Shown: piece by piece, positions 43,203 through 51,895 of the stretch
Position numbering within the stretch: the first letter of the stretch is position 1
How the letters are laid out: each line of letters starts with the position of its first letter
Assembly: GCA_016706255.1 (NCBI GenBank)
Contig: JADJJZ010000011.1
Coordinates: 1 to 64,000, forward strand
DNA from: Bacteroidota bacterium
Lineage (GTDB): Bacteria; Bacteroidota; Bacteroidia; Chitinophagales; BACL12
Reading direction: 5' to 3'
DNA length: 64,000 nucleotides
Notes under the pieces: generated by a model
What the model was told of the DNA's origin: nothing
What the model saw: only the letters and a program-made list of their open reading frames with translations
Databases searched by the model: none
Program-made: the position numbers and the translations under genes

Positions 43203-44209
43203 TTACTGTAAAATTATTACCTCACCAGAACCATCAATATTCATTAGGACAATTTCTGAAGTTTGCCAGATTGTTAATCCATCGAATGTGTTATTCACTT
43301 TTTCTGCAATTATTTTGCTGCCATCTGAAGAAAAAGAAAATTTGTCATACCATCTTGAATCGCAAGATTCAATAACAACAGAAGTTATTCCTGAAGCTAA
43401 ATTGAATTTATAAAGATTTCCATACCATTGACTAAAAATAAATCCTGTCCATTGGGGTGCCACTGAACACAGCTGATTGTTTTATTTTCAACATTTGGTA
43501 TTTCAATGGTCTCTACGATAATTTTATTTTTAATATCAATAAGATCCATTCTAAAATTGTTATCATCATCTGTATTATAGATTCTTGCAAACAACATTGA
43601 AAGGTTATCAAATGAACCGAGTGATAAACCACTCATAGTTTCATCTGGGGATATAATTGTAAAACTATCTATCAATGCCCCATTAGAACTAAAAATTGAT
43701 TCATACATATGCTCTTCTTCCCCATGATATTGATTTGCTGCTTCTAACCAATAATTTGCAAATATTAATGAAGAATCTTGATTAATCCATTCAGGTGATG
43801 TGCTACGGTAATCATTACCAAGTTGCAACAATTAAGATCCATCACTTAAAATCCAATAAATTTGGTTATAATTATTAAATGCAATTTTATTATAAATTCC
43901 CCAATTTGGTTGAGAAATATCCGATACGCCATCATCAATTAAAACTTTTTCTCGTTAGTAGAATAATTAAACACTTCTAATGAACTTTTTACCTGATATG
44001 TTGTCATAAAATATATAGACAAATTCTAAATCATTATTGGGATTAAAAATGGAGCTTTATACTGATAATCTGTTTCGCAGTACAGAGGCCCAATATTCAG
44101 AGGGGGGAATATCAAATTCAGCACAATCTGAATAATCTTGCAGGTTGTCATAACGACAAGCAATAACGTTTAAAATAAATATTAAAAATATGAGTGGTTT
44201 TATACGCAT
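43203..44209 (-). pseudogene. Broken beta-propeller lipoprotein, paralogue of 39018-40022
   Basis: The ATG at 44209 starts a lipoprotein leader like that of its paralogue (IKPLIFLIFILNVIAC), then multiple frame changes occur (between about 43930 and 44120, near 43831 and near 43430). The conserved pieces RSTSPEWINQDSSLIFANYW, LIDIKNKII, CVQWHPNGQDL and EIVLMNIDGSGEVIILQ are in the same order as in the intact copy. Roughly two thirds of the residues match. Several breaks and a stop within the middle suggest real loss of function, although single-base errors are common in this assembly. Confidence 0.8.
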
Positions 44210-44502
44210 TTATAATCTTAAGGAGGTTAGCAGTTTTACATTTTATAGTCTTAGGTCAACTTATAGATTTTAAAGATAATCCATATTATCTAATTCTCGG
44301 GCGTTGTCATGTGGATTTTTCGCCTGACCGCCTGATAAGGTTGTTGGAAACCCGTCTCTCATCTCTGACAAACCTTCCCCCTGCGGGTTTGCGAACAATA
44401 TTTTAGTATTTCCAGCGTTTTACGATTGTTAAAATTATCCATGCATTTGCGTATTTTATACGCAAATGTATTTATTTTATCAAATCATAAAACACATAAA
44501 CC
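44210..44502. promoter_or_regulatory. Divergent intergenic region of unit 2
   Basis: Copy of 40023-40315 with the CATTTGCGTA palindrome retained (44443-44467) and about 7 percent difference in its left half. Confidence 0.5.
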
Positions 44503-44706
44503 ATGAAATTTGTATTAGGATTTATTTTATTTTGCAATTGCATTATTTTGCAAGGGCAGGTTTTTACTGAAGTGGATTATATTGGATCTACTTATAGTAA
44601 TAATATTGGAATTACTGTTGGCAAACAATATAATGCCCATGAAATTTCATTTGGGTTGCGCATAAATGACCCGAAATCTTCTACGGGAATGTTATTTTTT
44701 GATTGA
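44503..44706 (+). pseudogene. Truncated outer-membrane barrel gene
   Basis: The first 61 codons match the gene at 40316 except at one or two positions, then the sequence leaves homology at 44686 and stops after a few unrelated codons at 44706. Without the barrel strands it cannot form the protein. Confidence 0.85.
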
Positions 44707-44733
44707 TCAAAATTTGTTGATTGAACAAAATTG
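44701..44733 (+). repeat. 33-bp dispersed repeat, copy 3
   Basis: Identical to 38814-38846. It lies 14 bases after the break of homology that truncates the barrel gene. Confidence 0.85.
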
Positions 44734-44786
44734 AAAACACCAAATACCCAAAATTGGAACCACCCTATATTTTTTTATATTGGTTA

Positions 44787-45676
44787 CTAATTCAAAAACA
44801 CCGTTTTTTCAAATGAATAATCCTCGGATTTTAATTTGACCAAATATAATCCGGGGCTTGTATTCAGTAGTAATTTCGTGTTTAGGTTAGTAAGGGTTTT
44901 TGTTAATATCAGTTTTCCTGAAATGTCAAATACCTCGGCAATAGTATTTGGATTTATGACATCTAATTGGATAAATATATTATTTGCATTGGAATAAATA
45001 TTCGTTGATATAGTATTTACTTCCCCAATATTTGACATTAGGGTGTCGCCGGCTATAATGGGTTTATTTGGTGTGGTTTCATAGGCATAATCTTTTATGA
45101 TCAATATTTGGCCATCGCCGGTAATGTCGCATCTAATCCATCCATAATGTAAAGAATCCTGGTCGTCGTTAAATCTGATGCCAACAAAATGATTTGTAGT
45201 TTCCGGATCCCAGTTACCGCCTTCGGCTATAACAATGCTCCAATCGAATATAGCTGATTGGTAAATTAATTTTTGATCATTTCCGTTTTGCCACATCATA
45301 AATGGTTCTACGAAATTGCCGGATATCAAAGCAAAAGGAAAATAGTAAAAATCTGAAAATGAATAGGTATTTGACTTACTGCCTGCAACACTTCCACCTG
45401 CAAATGGTGTAATAAAAATTTCCTGTTTAAAATGTGGTGGATAATAATTACTACTATAAGTATAAAACCCTGGTGATGAGATATTGTTGTTAAAAAACGT
45501 AAAATCTACATCTGCATCAGCGTCGATATCGAGCTGATAAATACCGTTGTTGTTAAATAGTGTAGTATCCGGATCAATATTGGTATATACAACACCTGCG
45601 TTTATATCATTATTCAACAACAAAAAATGCCGGCCATAGCGGCATAATCTGATTTGTTAAATTTATGGTTTTTCAT
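44787..45676 (-). CDS. T9SS-sorted secreted protein, paralogue of 41902-42786 (frameshift)
   Basis: The original start is the ATG at 45676 (MKNHKFNKSDYAAMAGIF). A shift in the run of six T on the coding strand, near 45620-45630, separates it from the main frame, which continues LLNNDINAGVVYTNIDPDTTLF to a T9SS type A sorting domain (YSNANNIFIQLDV to FEKTVFLN). The joined product is about 296 residues, equal to its paralogue. Shared blocks include LHYGWIRCD and IKDYAYETTPNKPIIAGDT. The two genes point toward each other across the second duplicated unit. Function unknown. Confidence 0.78.
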
Positions 45677-46208
45677 TTTACACCAATTTTATTATTTATA
45701 TTGGATTAGCGTAAATTTAGGGTTTTTCATATGAAACGGGGTTTCAATGTGAAATTACAATAAAAATCTGATTCGAATAATGATTTTGAGTGAAATCTAC
45801 TTTTTAAAGGGTGAAATGATGTTTTAACTTAGTTAAGGCATTTTATTATTTAACAAACCTACTAATTTTAGAATATAACGAATCGTTGCGAAATTATTTT
45901 TTGATCGAACAAAATTTGTTAATTAAATCAAAATTGAAAATCAGGTTTTTTAAGAAATGGTTATTCAATTTTGTTTCAATTTTGTTCTCCCGATAGCTAT
46001 CGGGATTGTTCAATCTTGTTTCAATCAATCAATTTTCTCCCAAAGGCTGTTTCAATTTTTATTTAATTTAGAATTGATTAAGTTCACCTAGCCCCGATTG
46101 AGCGGAAACCCCTTTGTCCGCATCGGAAAAGGGGTTGCAGCGAAAAGCGGGAAGTGAAGTATACTGCGAAGCGAGATGTTGATGCTCCAAATAAATCACG
46201 TTAAGCTT
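45677..46208. repeat. Gene-free repeat block
   Basis: About 530 bases without a gene: degenerate TTGATTGAACAAAATTG words (45895-45930), TTCAATTTTGTT tandem phrases (45965-46060), the 16-base GATAGCTATC palindrome (45989-46004), and structured element copy C (46087-46190). Confidence 0.75.
46087..46190 (-). repeat. Structured intergenic element, copy C
   Basis: Read on the minus strand it starts TTGGAGCATC and ends CGGGGCTAGG. The internal stem is AACCCCTTT/AAAGGGGTT with a short loop, and the internal loop has TTCGCT and TCCGCT on opposite sides as in copies A and B. It lacks their enlarged loop, so it probably shows the original form. Confidence 0.65.
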
Positions 46209-48602
46209 TCAATTTATTTTTTCGAAACGCAATACCTTCAAACTATTTGTTACCACGAAATATAATCCTGTTGAAAATATGCTCATGTCGATAATATTTT
46301 CGCCGGCGTTGAGTTGACCTTTGTGGATGCATTCGCCTGTGATGGTGATGATGTAATAATTTATATTTTCTGTTCCGTGGTAATTAATTTGAAGGTTGTT
46401 GGTGACAGGATTATTAATTTGTATAAGTGCATCGGGTGATAGTTGATTAATTGCTACGCCTTCATCAATTAATTCATCACAATTATCATCTAAACCATTT
46501 AATATTTCAATTGCACCTGGATAAATTGCTGCATTAGTGTCATCACAATCGGTGTTGTTGGGAACGTAACCTGTAGGTGTGGTGCAGGATACAGAATCAA
46601 TTGCAGCATCGCCATAGGTATCGGAATCGGCATCGAGATAATAGGTGAGTATCGGTAAATTTTCATCAGTAAATCCATCACAATCATCATCTAATGCATT
46701 ACAAATTTCATCTGCAGCAGGATTAATATCCGGATTGGAATCATCACAATCGCTGGAATTAATTACGTAACCAGTAAGTGCTGCATAACAAGATGTAATG
46801 GTAACATCAGCATTTCCAAAAGTATCACTATCTGCATCGGCAAATAATGTAAATTCCGGCAAACCTTCATCGGTGAGCGCGTTGCAATTGTCGTCTACAT
46901 CGTTACATATTTCTATTGCATCAGGATGTATTGTTGCATTTGCATCGTTGCAATCGGTATTATTTAAAACATATCCAACAATAATATTGCAAGCAGTTGT
47001 ATCCATATCGGTGTCGCCAAAACCATCATCATCGTTATCAAAATAATAAGTGGTAAACACAACATCTTCATCAATAAATCCATCACAATCGTCGTCTAGT
47101 GCATTACAAATATCTGTGTTACCCGGAAAAATAGCAGCGTTCGCATCATTACAGTCATCGGCATTTGCAACATAACCAACCGGCATATCACATGCAGTTA
47201 ATGTACTTAATGCATTGCCGAAACCATCGTTATCTGCATCGGCATACCACGTTAATTCTTCACAGGTATTACTCAGTTTTACGATCCAGAAATCGAAAAT
47301 AAAAATATGGTCTGTAACATCACCGTTTGCCGAACCGGACCATCCTGCTAAAATATAACCATTATCAGGTGTTTGCTGAATGGAATAAATTTCATCGGTT
47401 GAAGTGCCACCTAAAGAAAGTTGCCAAATAATATTTTGACTTGCATCTAATTCAAATATCCAATAATCGCCGGAATAAGCTGCGCCATGGTGGCCGGTAA
47501 CATCACCATCATTATTGCTTGTTGATATTCCTGCTAAAACATAATTTCCGTTGTTATTAATAATAACATCTGTTCCGGTTTCATCTGCGGTACCGCCAAA
47601 ACATTTTTTCCAAATAATATCACCATCGCCATTAATTTCCATTGCCCAAATATCACTTGCAAATGCACCGTGTAAACCTGTAACATCACCATCAACAGAA
47701 TTTGATATTCCGTTTATAATAAAACTGCCACTCGAATTTTCTTTTATTGCATAAGCAATATCACTATTTGTTCCACCATAGGTTTTATTCCAGATAATAT
47801 CACCATCGGCAGATAATTTCATTAATCGATAATCGCCGGCACCTGCAATATGCCATGATAAAATAAATTCGCCTGTGGTAGTTTGTAAAAGTGCATCACC
47901 AAAATTTTCGTCTGCATCTCCGTACGATTTTTCCCAAATTATATTTCCGGCAGGATTAATTTTCACCATCCATAAATCAGCCCCACCAAAACTTGTAGTT
48001 TTATCGCCATCAGTAGAGGAGGAGTGACCATAAATTACATAATTACCATCATTAGTAGCAACAATTGCTTTCGCCTGTTCAAAATTAGAGCCGCCATAAC
48101 TTTTTTTCCAAACAGTATTTCCATCGCTGTCGACACAAACCGCAAAATAATCATCAAATCCATGATTGTCGGTTGCATCACCATCATTTGATTGCGATTT
48201 ACCAACTAAAATGCATCCGCCCTCCCCGGTTAAAACTGCACTTAATGCATAATCATAATTTGAACCACCGTAAGTGTTTTCCCAAACAATATCGCCAAGG
48301 TTATTCAGTTTAATTATCCAATAATCCATTGAACCATGGTTAACGCCAACGTCGCCGGAATTTGAACCCGTATATCCAACTACATAATATCCGCCATCCG
48401 CTGTGAGCAATACTTTTTGAGCAACTTCTGAATCGTTGCCACCATAACTTTTGGCCCATTCAATTTCAGGAACTTGTGCATTAAGTTGCAAGCCGCTTGT
48501 AAAAGAAAAAGTTGCCAGCAATAAATATTGGAAAAAATTAAGTTTAACGAAAATGGAAAATTGGGATAAAGCCGGGGCAGATTTAGTAAATGTGTAGTGC
48601 AT
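46209..48602 (-). CDS. Secreted repeat protein with MopE-like metal-binding repeats
   Basis: 797 residues. A hydrophobic segment near the N-terminus (NFFQYLLLATFSFTSGLQL) is the export signal. About seven 50-residue repeats follow (type SYGGNDSEVAQKVLLTADGGYYVVGYTGS...DYWIIKL), which look like propeller blades. Then come four repeats of about 65 residues of the putative metal-binding/MopE type (DADNDGFGN...GYVANADDCNDANAAIFPG...ICNALDDDCDGFIDE). The fourth lacks one of the cysteines (EILNGLDDNCDELIDE). The C-terminal ~80 residues look like a T9SS sorting domain (IQINNPVTNNLQINY to VLRFEKIN). It should be a surface or secreted protein that binds divalent metal. Confidence 0.8.
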   Translation of the reverse strand: MHYTFTKSAPALSQFSIFVKLNFFQYLLLATFSFTSGLQLNAQVPEIEWAKSYGGNDSEVAQKVLLTADGGYYVVGYTGSNSGDVGVNHGSMDYWIIKLNNLGDIVWENTYGGSNYDYALSAVLTGEGGCILVGKSQSNDGDATDNHGFDDYFAVCVDSDGNTVWKKSYGGSNFEQAKAIVATNDGNYVIYGHSSSTDGDKTTSFGGADLWMVKINPAGNIIWEKSYGDADENFGDALLQTTTGEFILSWHIAGAGDYRLMKLSADGDIIWNKTYGGTNSDIAYAIKENSSGSFIINGISNSVDGDVTGLHGAFASDIWAMEINGDGDIIWKKCFGGTADETGTDVIINNNGNYVLAGISTSNNDGDVTGHHGAAYSGDYWIFELDASQNIIWQLSLGGTSTDEIYSIQQTPDNGYILAGWSGSANGDVTDHIFIFDFWIVKLSNTCEELTWYADADNDGFGNALSTLTACDMPVGYVANADDCNDANAAIFPGNTDICNALDDDCDGFIDEDVVFTTYYFDNDDDGFGDTDMDTTACNIIVGYVLNNTDCNDANATIHPDAIEICNDVDDNCNALTDEGLPEFTLFADADSDTFGNADVTITSCYAALTGYVINSSDCDDSNPDINPAADEICNALDDDCDGFTDENLPILTYYLDADSDTYGDAAIDSVSCTTPTGYVPNNTDCDDTNAAIYPGAIEILNGLDDNCDELIDEGVAINQLSPDALIQINNPVTNNLQINYHGTENINYYIITITGECIHKGQLNAGENIIDMSIFSTGLYFVVTNSLKVLRFEKIN

Positions 48603-48646
48603 GTTTGAGCATTTTATTTATTAAAAATAAAGTTTAGATGGGATAA

Positions 48647-48654
48647 CAAAGTTA
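48647..48654 (-). promoter_or_regulatory. -7 box TAACTTTG of the MopE-like gene
   Basis: On the minus strand TAACTTTG fits TAnnTTTG. The leader to the ATG at 48602 would be about 40 bases. Confidence 0.4.
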
Positions 48655-48776
48655 TAGCGACATAGCTTGGATAAGGATATGCGCTTGTTTTACAAATCAT
48701 TTACAATTGAGTTTATGCAAAGCAGTTCACGTTGCATCTCAATGACAAACAATCAAATATACTTAAACCAATTATT

Positions 48777-49631
48777 ATGCCACGAACCTTATTTTTATAC
48801 ATGCTGGTGTTAAGCCTGGGGCTTACTGCATGTGATCAGAAACGTGATTTTGCGGACAGCGCCTTGGAAAACAAAGCAATGTCCGGTGAAAATGACCAAA
48901 AGAGTATGTTGGTCTCAGCACAGCAAACGCCATTAAAAATTTCTGCTGAAAACAACAATTATGCGTTAGAACGAAAGGTGATTAAAAAAGGGGATATCAG
49001 CTTTTCGTCGGAAAACCTGGATGCCACTGAAGTAGTTATTAAAACTGCCCTTTCGGCAAATGGGGGATATATTTCAGAGGAGACTGCAAACGAAGATAAC
49101 TACCAGTCATCGCGCAAACTGGTGGTTAGAATTCCTGCAACACAATTTGATTTTTTTTTAAAAGATATTTCCGACAAAGCAGGTAAACTGGAATCGAAAA
49201 ACATTACCACTGAAGATGTAACTACTGAGTTTTTAGATTTAACTGCACATATTCGAATTAAAAAAGCATTGGAGGAACGCTATTATGAATTATTACAGCA
49301 ATGCAAAACCATGGATGCTATTATTCAAATGGAAAAACAACTGAATGAAGTGCGCAATGATATAGAAACTGCTCAGGGTAGACTCAATTACTTGTCGGGA
49401 TTAACTTCCTATTCAACATTGACCATTACATTTTATGCGCCCGATGCACAACCTGTAATTGCAAAAAATGGATTTTTTACAAAAGTTGGAAAATCATTTG
49501 CATCAGGATGGAATTTTATTTTAAACTTTATTATTGGTCTTGTTCGCATTTGGCCACTTTTTGTATTTATTGTTTGCGGATATTTTATTTATAAAAAATT
49601 GAAAAGCCAGGTGCGATTTTTGAAAATTTAA
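48777..49631 (+). CDS. DUF4349-domain lipoprotein
   Basis: About 284 residues from the ATG at 48777 (an upstream TTG is rejected because the lipoprotein leader begins here). The lipobox is GLTAC. The DUF4349 core is seen in KKGDISFSSENLDATEVVIKTAL...GGYISEE, SSRKLVVRIPATQFDFFLKDI, and LDLTAHIRIKKALEERYYELLQQ. A coiled-coil helix follows (MEKQLNEVRNDIETAQGRLNYL). The protein ends with a membrane helix (IWPLFVFIVCGYFIYKKL). Function unknown; probably an envelope protein with periplasmic core. Confidence 0.88.
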   Translation: MPRTLFLYMLVLSLGLTACDQKRDFADSALENKAMSGENDQKSMLVSAQQTPLKISAENNNYALERKVIKKGDISFSSENLDATEVVIKTALSANGGYISEETANEDNYQSSRKLVVRIPATQFDFFLKDISDKAGKLESKNITTEDVTTEFLDLTAHIRIKKALEERYYELLQQCKTMDAIIQMEKQLNEVRNDIETAQGRLNYLSGLTSYSTLTITFYAPDAQPVIAKNGFFTKVGKSFASGWNFILNFIIGLVRIWPLFVFIVCGYFIYKKLKSQVRFLKI

Positions 49632-49653
49632 ATTAAAAATTAATTATTACATC

Positions 49654-49686
49654 AAAAGTGTATTGTAAACCGCAATACACTTTTTT
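49654..49686 (+). terminator. Terminator after the DUF4349 gene
   Basis: AAAAGTGTATTG pairs perfectly with CAATACACTTTT around a 7-base loop and continues into T residues. Confidence 0.88.
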
Positions 49687-49729
49687 ATGCAACGTAACCA
49701 AAGTCACCAACTACAGTAACCCACGCTCA

Positions 49730-49737
49730 TACCTTTG
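49730..49737 (+). promoter_or_regulatory. -7 box TACCTTTG of the rhodanese cluster
   Basis: TACCTTTG fits TAnnTTTG, 16 bases before the ATG at 49754. It likely drives the rhodanese cluster. Confidence 0.5.
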
Positions 49738-49753
49738 CTAAAAATTAAAGAAA

Positions 49754-50029
49754 ATGACACTGGAAACAATTTTGAAAGAACCAACAGTAAGTATTGTTGA
49801 CGTTAGAACGCCTGCTGAATTTATGGGCGGACATGTTGCAGACTCAGTAAACATTCCATTAAATGAGGTGCCACAAAATTTAGAAGCATTTAAAACAATG
49901 GCAAAACCGATAGTGTTGATTTGTGCATCGGGCATGCGCAGTGCACAGGCTACGCAATATCTCGCCGCACAAGGTATTGAACAATGTTATAACGGTGGTA
50001 GCTGGTTAGTTGTTAATGGGTTAGTTTAA
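49754..50029 (+). CDS. Single-domain rhodanese
   Basis: 91 residues, cytoplasmic. VDVRTPAEFMGGHVADSVNIP is the rhodanese entry and ICASGMRSAQATQYL the active-site loop with the persulfide-forming Cys. It transfers sulfane sulfur between thiols or cyanide. It is 9 bases before the next rhodanese gene. Confidence 0.92.
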   Translation: MTLETILKEPTVSIVDVRTPAEFMGGHVADSVNIPLNEVPQNLEAFKTMAKPIVLICASGMRSAQATQYLAAQGIEQCYNGGSWLVVNGLV

Positions 50030-50038
50030 AATAATAGT

Positions 50039-50350
50039 ATGTTAGATTTTATAAAAAAATTATTTGGAGGCAATGCTGTTAATTACAGTGAACTCTTAGC
50101 AAATGGCGCCGTAATTGTTGATGTGCGCACGCCGGGTGAATTTGTTTCAGGACATATTCGCGGTTCATTAAATATCCCTTTAGATCAGTTAAAAGGTAAC
50201 TTGAAAAAAATTAAAAAAGACAAACCCGTTATTGTTTGTTGTGCATCTGGCATGCGCAGTGCGGCTGCAAAAGGTGTATTAAAAAGTAACGGATTTAATG
50301 ATGTACATAATGCGGGCAGTTGGACTAAATTGAGAAAATATGTCAGCTAA
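50039..50350 (+). CDS. Single-domain rhodanese
   Basis: 103 residues. VDVRTPGEFVSGHIRGSLNIPLDQL and the active-site loop VCCASGMRSAAAKGVL are intact. Its stop overlaps the start of the next gene by 11 bases. A near duplicate of the preceding gene in layout. Confidence 0.92.
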   Translation: MLDFIKKLFGGNAVNYSELLANGAVIVDVRTPGEFVSGHIRGSLNIPLDQLKGNLKKIKKDKPVIVCCASGMRSAAAKGVLKSNGFNDVHNAGSWTKLRKYVS

Positions 50351-50588
50351 ATCATTTTTCGATAACTGGAAATATTTTTTGTTGTTTAGTGTAACGCTCG
50401 GATTGGCTCCCTTTTCGCCGGAACCGCATATTGTGGGAAAAATACGTTGGATAGCGGGCGGCGCTGTGGGCATGCAGGGTATTGACTGGTTCGATGTTTT
50501 TTTACACGGCACACCTTGGATTTTGCTGATAATTAGTGGGAGTGGGGCACTTTACCTGCACTTTAAAGGCAAGACAAAAAATGACTAA
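50340..50588 (+). CDS. Small membrane protein
   Basis: 82 residues with two hydrophobic segments: YFLLFSVTLGLAPFSPEP, and WILLIISGSGALYLHF near the end. The middle has a Gly/His-containing stretch (PHIVGKIRWIAGGAVGMQGIDWF). I do not recognise the family. The translational overlap with the preceding rhodanese suggests a shared function. Confidence 0.75.
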   Translation: MSAKSFFDNWKYFLLFSVTLGLAPFSPEPHIVGKIRWIAGGAVGMQGIDWFDVFLHGTPWILLIISGSGALYLHFKGKTKND

Positions 50589-50595
50589 ATTCTCT

Positions 50596-50603
50596 TAATT
50601 TTG
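50596..50603 (+). promoter_or_regulatory. -7 box TAATTTTG before the Crp/Fnr gene
   Basis: TAATTTTG fits TAnnTTTG and ends five bases before the ATG at 50609, so the regulator may also have its own near-leaderless transcript. Confidence 0.4.
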
Positions 50604-50608
50604 TCTGC

Positions 50609-51241
50609 ATGGATGAAATTTCAGCAGCACTCTTAAAAAGTTTCCCGGACTTTGAACCGCAATTAATTGAAAAAATAGCTGAAGCCAGCACTCTCAGAAC
50701 GTTTTATCGCGATGAGGTGATTATGCATGCAGGTGGTTATTTTAAATCGACCATACTGGTTGTTGATGGTTTGGTGAAATTATACCGCGAAAATGAGGAT
50801 GGCGGTGAGTATTTTATGTATTACCTGGAAGGTGGTGAAGGATGTGCGCTCAGCATGATTTGTGCTGCCAGAAATAAGGCTAGTGAAGTTACCGGTGTAG
50901 CTGTTGAAGATACCATTGCCATTCAGATTCCACTCGAATTAATGGATATTTTAATGCGCGATTACAAAAGCTGGTATTATTTTGTTGTACAAACTTACCG
51001 CTCGCGTTTCGAAGACTTACTGAATGTGATTGATCAAATTGCATTCAAAAATATGGATGAACGTTTGATGCATTATCTCGACGGACAATTTGCTGAATTA
51101 AATACCAACTTATTACAAATTACACATCAGCAAATTGCCAGCGATTTAAATTCAACGCGTGAAGTAATTTCGCGATTGCTTAAAAAGATGGAACAAAATG
51201 GTGTTTTAAAATTGCACAGAAATGCGATTGAAAAAATTTAA
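50609..51241 (+). CDS. Crp/Fnr-family transcriptional regulator
   Basis: 210 residues. The cyclic-nucleotide-like effector domain is seen in TFYRDEVIMHAGGYFKSTILVVDGLVKLYRENEDG, and the long connecting helix and winged helix in ITHQQIASDLNSTREVISRLLKKMEQNGVL. No Fe-S-coordinating Cys cluster is seen, so it is not a classic Fnr, though two Cys (GCALSMICA) could sense thiol state. It probably regulates the surrounding sulfur genes. Confidence 0.9.
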   Translation: MDEISAALLKSFPDFEPQLIEKIAEASTLRTFYRDEVIMHAGGYFKSTILVVDGLVKLYRENEDGGEYFMYYLEGGEGCALSMICAARNKASEVTGVAVEDTIAIQIPLELMDILMRDYKSWYYFVVQTYRSRFEDLLNVIDQIAFKNMDERLMHYLDGQFAELNTNLLQITHQQIASDLNSTREVISRLLKKMEQNGVLKLHRNAIEKI

Positions 51242-51244
51242 ACT

Positions 51245-51841
51245 ATGACAGACTTTTTATCAGAATCTTATTGGCAGGAAAGATATGATTTGCATGATAC
51301 CGGCTGGGATATGGGTACGGTTTCACCGCCGCTGAAAGCTTATGTTGATCAGTTAACGGATAAAAATCTTGCAATCTTAATTCCGGGTTGTGGAAATTCA
51401 TACGAGGCAGAATATCTTGTGTCGCAGGGTTTCACAAATATTACGGTTATTGATATTGCTCAGGGCCCCGTAGACAGGCTGAATAAGGTGTTGGGAGAAA
51501 CGGGAAGGCAATTTTGTAATGTGGTTAAAGCAGACTTTTTTACGCATAAGGGACAGTATGATTTAATCATTGAACAAACCTTTTTCTGCGCCTTAAATCC
51601 TGATTTGCGTAAAAAATACGCAAATCACATGTTAGAACTACTGAAACCGGGCGGAAAAATAGCCGGTGTCTTATTTAAAGTGATATTCGAAAAACCGGGT
51701 CCGCCATTTGGAGGAACAATTGCGGAATACAAAAATATATTTGAACCGGGATTTAATATTTTGAAGATGGAAGATTGTTACAATTCGCATGAAAAACGTG
51801 CGGGTAATGAAGCATTTATTATCATGCAAAAACCCAAGTGA
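51245..51841 (+). CDS. TPMT-family SAM-dependent methyltransferase
   Basis: 198 residues. The opening WQERYDLHDTGWDMGTVSPPLKAYVDQL is the thiopurine methyltransferase-like signature. LAILIPGCGNSYEAEYLVSQGF is the SAM-binding glycine loop. Members methylate thiols or related soft nucleophiles (S, Se or Te). It follows the Crp/Fnr gene by 3 bases, so it is likely co-expressed with the rhodaneses. Confidence 0.88.
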   Translation: MTDFLSESYWQERYDLHDTGWDMGTVSPPLKAYVDQLTDKNLAILIPGCGNSYEAEYLVSQGFTNITVIDIAQGPVDRLNKVLGETGRQFCNVVKADFFTHKGQYDLIIEQTFFCALNPDLRKKYANHMLELLKPGGKIAGVLFKVIFEKPGPPFGGTIAEYKNIFEPGFNILKMEDCYNSHEKRAGNEAFIIMQKPK

Positions 51842-51895
51842 CAAATGTCACAATTTACTACAAAACGAATTGGCAATTTTGAATGTTGATTTGAT

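Larger units (their letters stand above)
42896..44686. repeat. 1.79-kb duplicated unit, copy 2
   Basis: Second copy of 38710-40499, 4186 bases downstream. It carries the broken lipoprotein gene and the truncated barrel gene. Its right end, ...CTTCTACGG, is joined to a short AT-rich linker and then the third copy of the 33-bp repeat (44701-44733). Confidence 0.88.
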
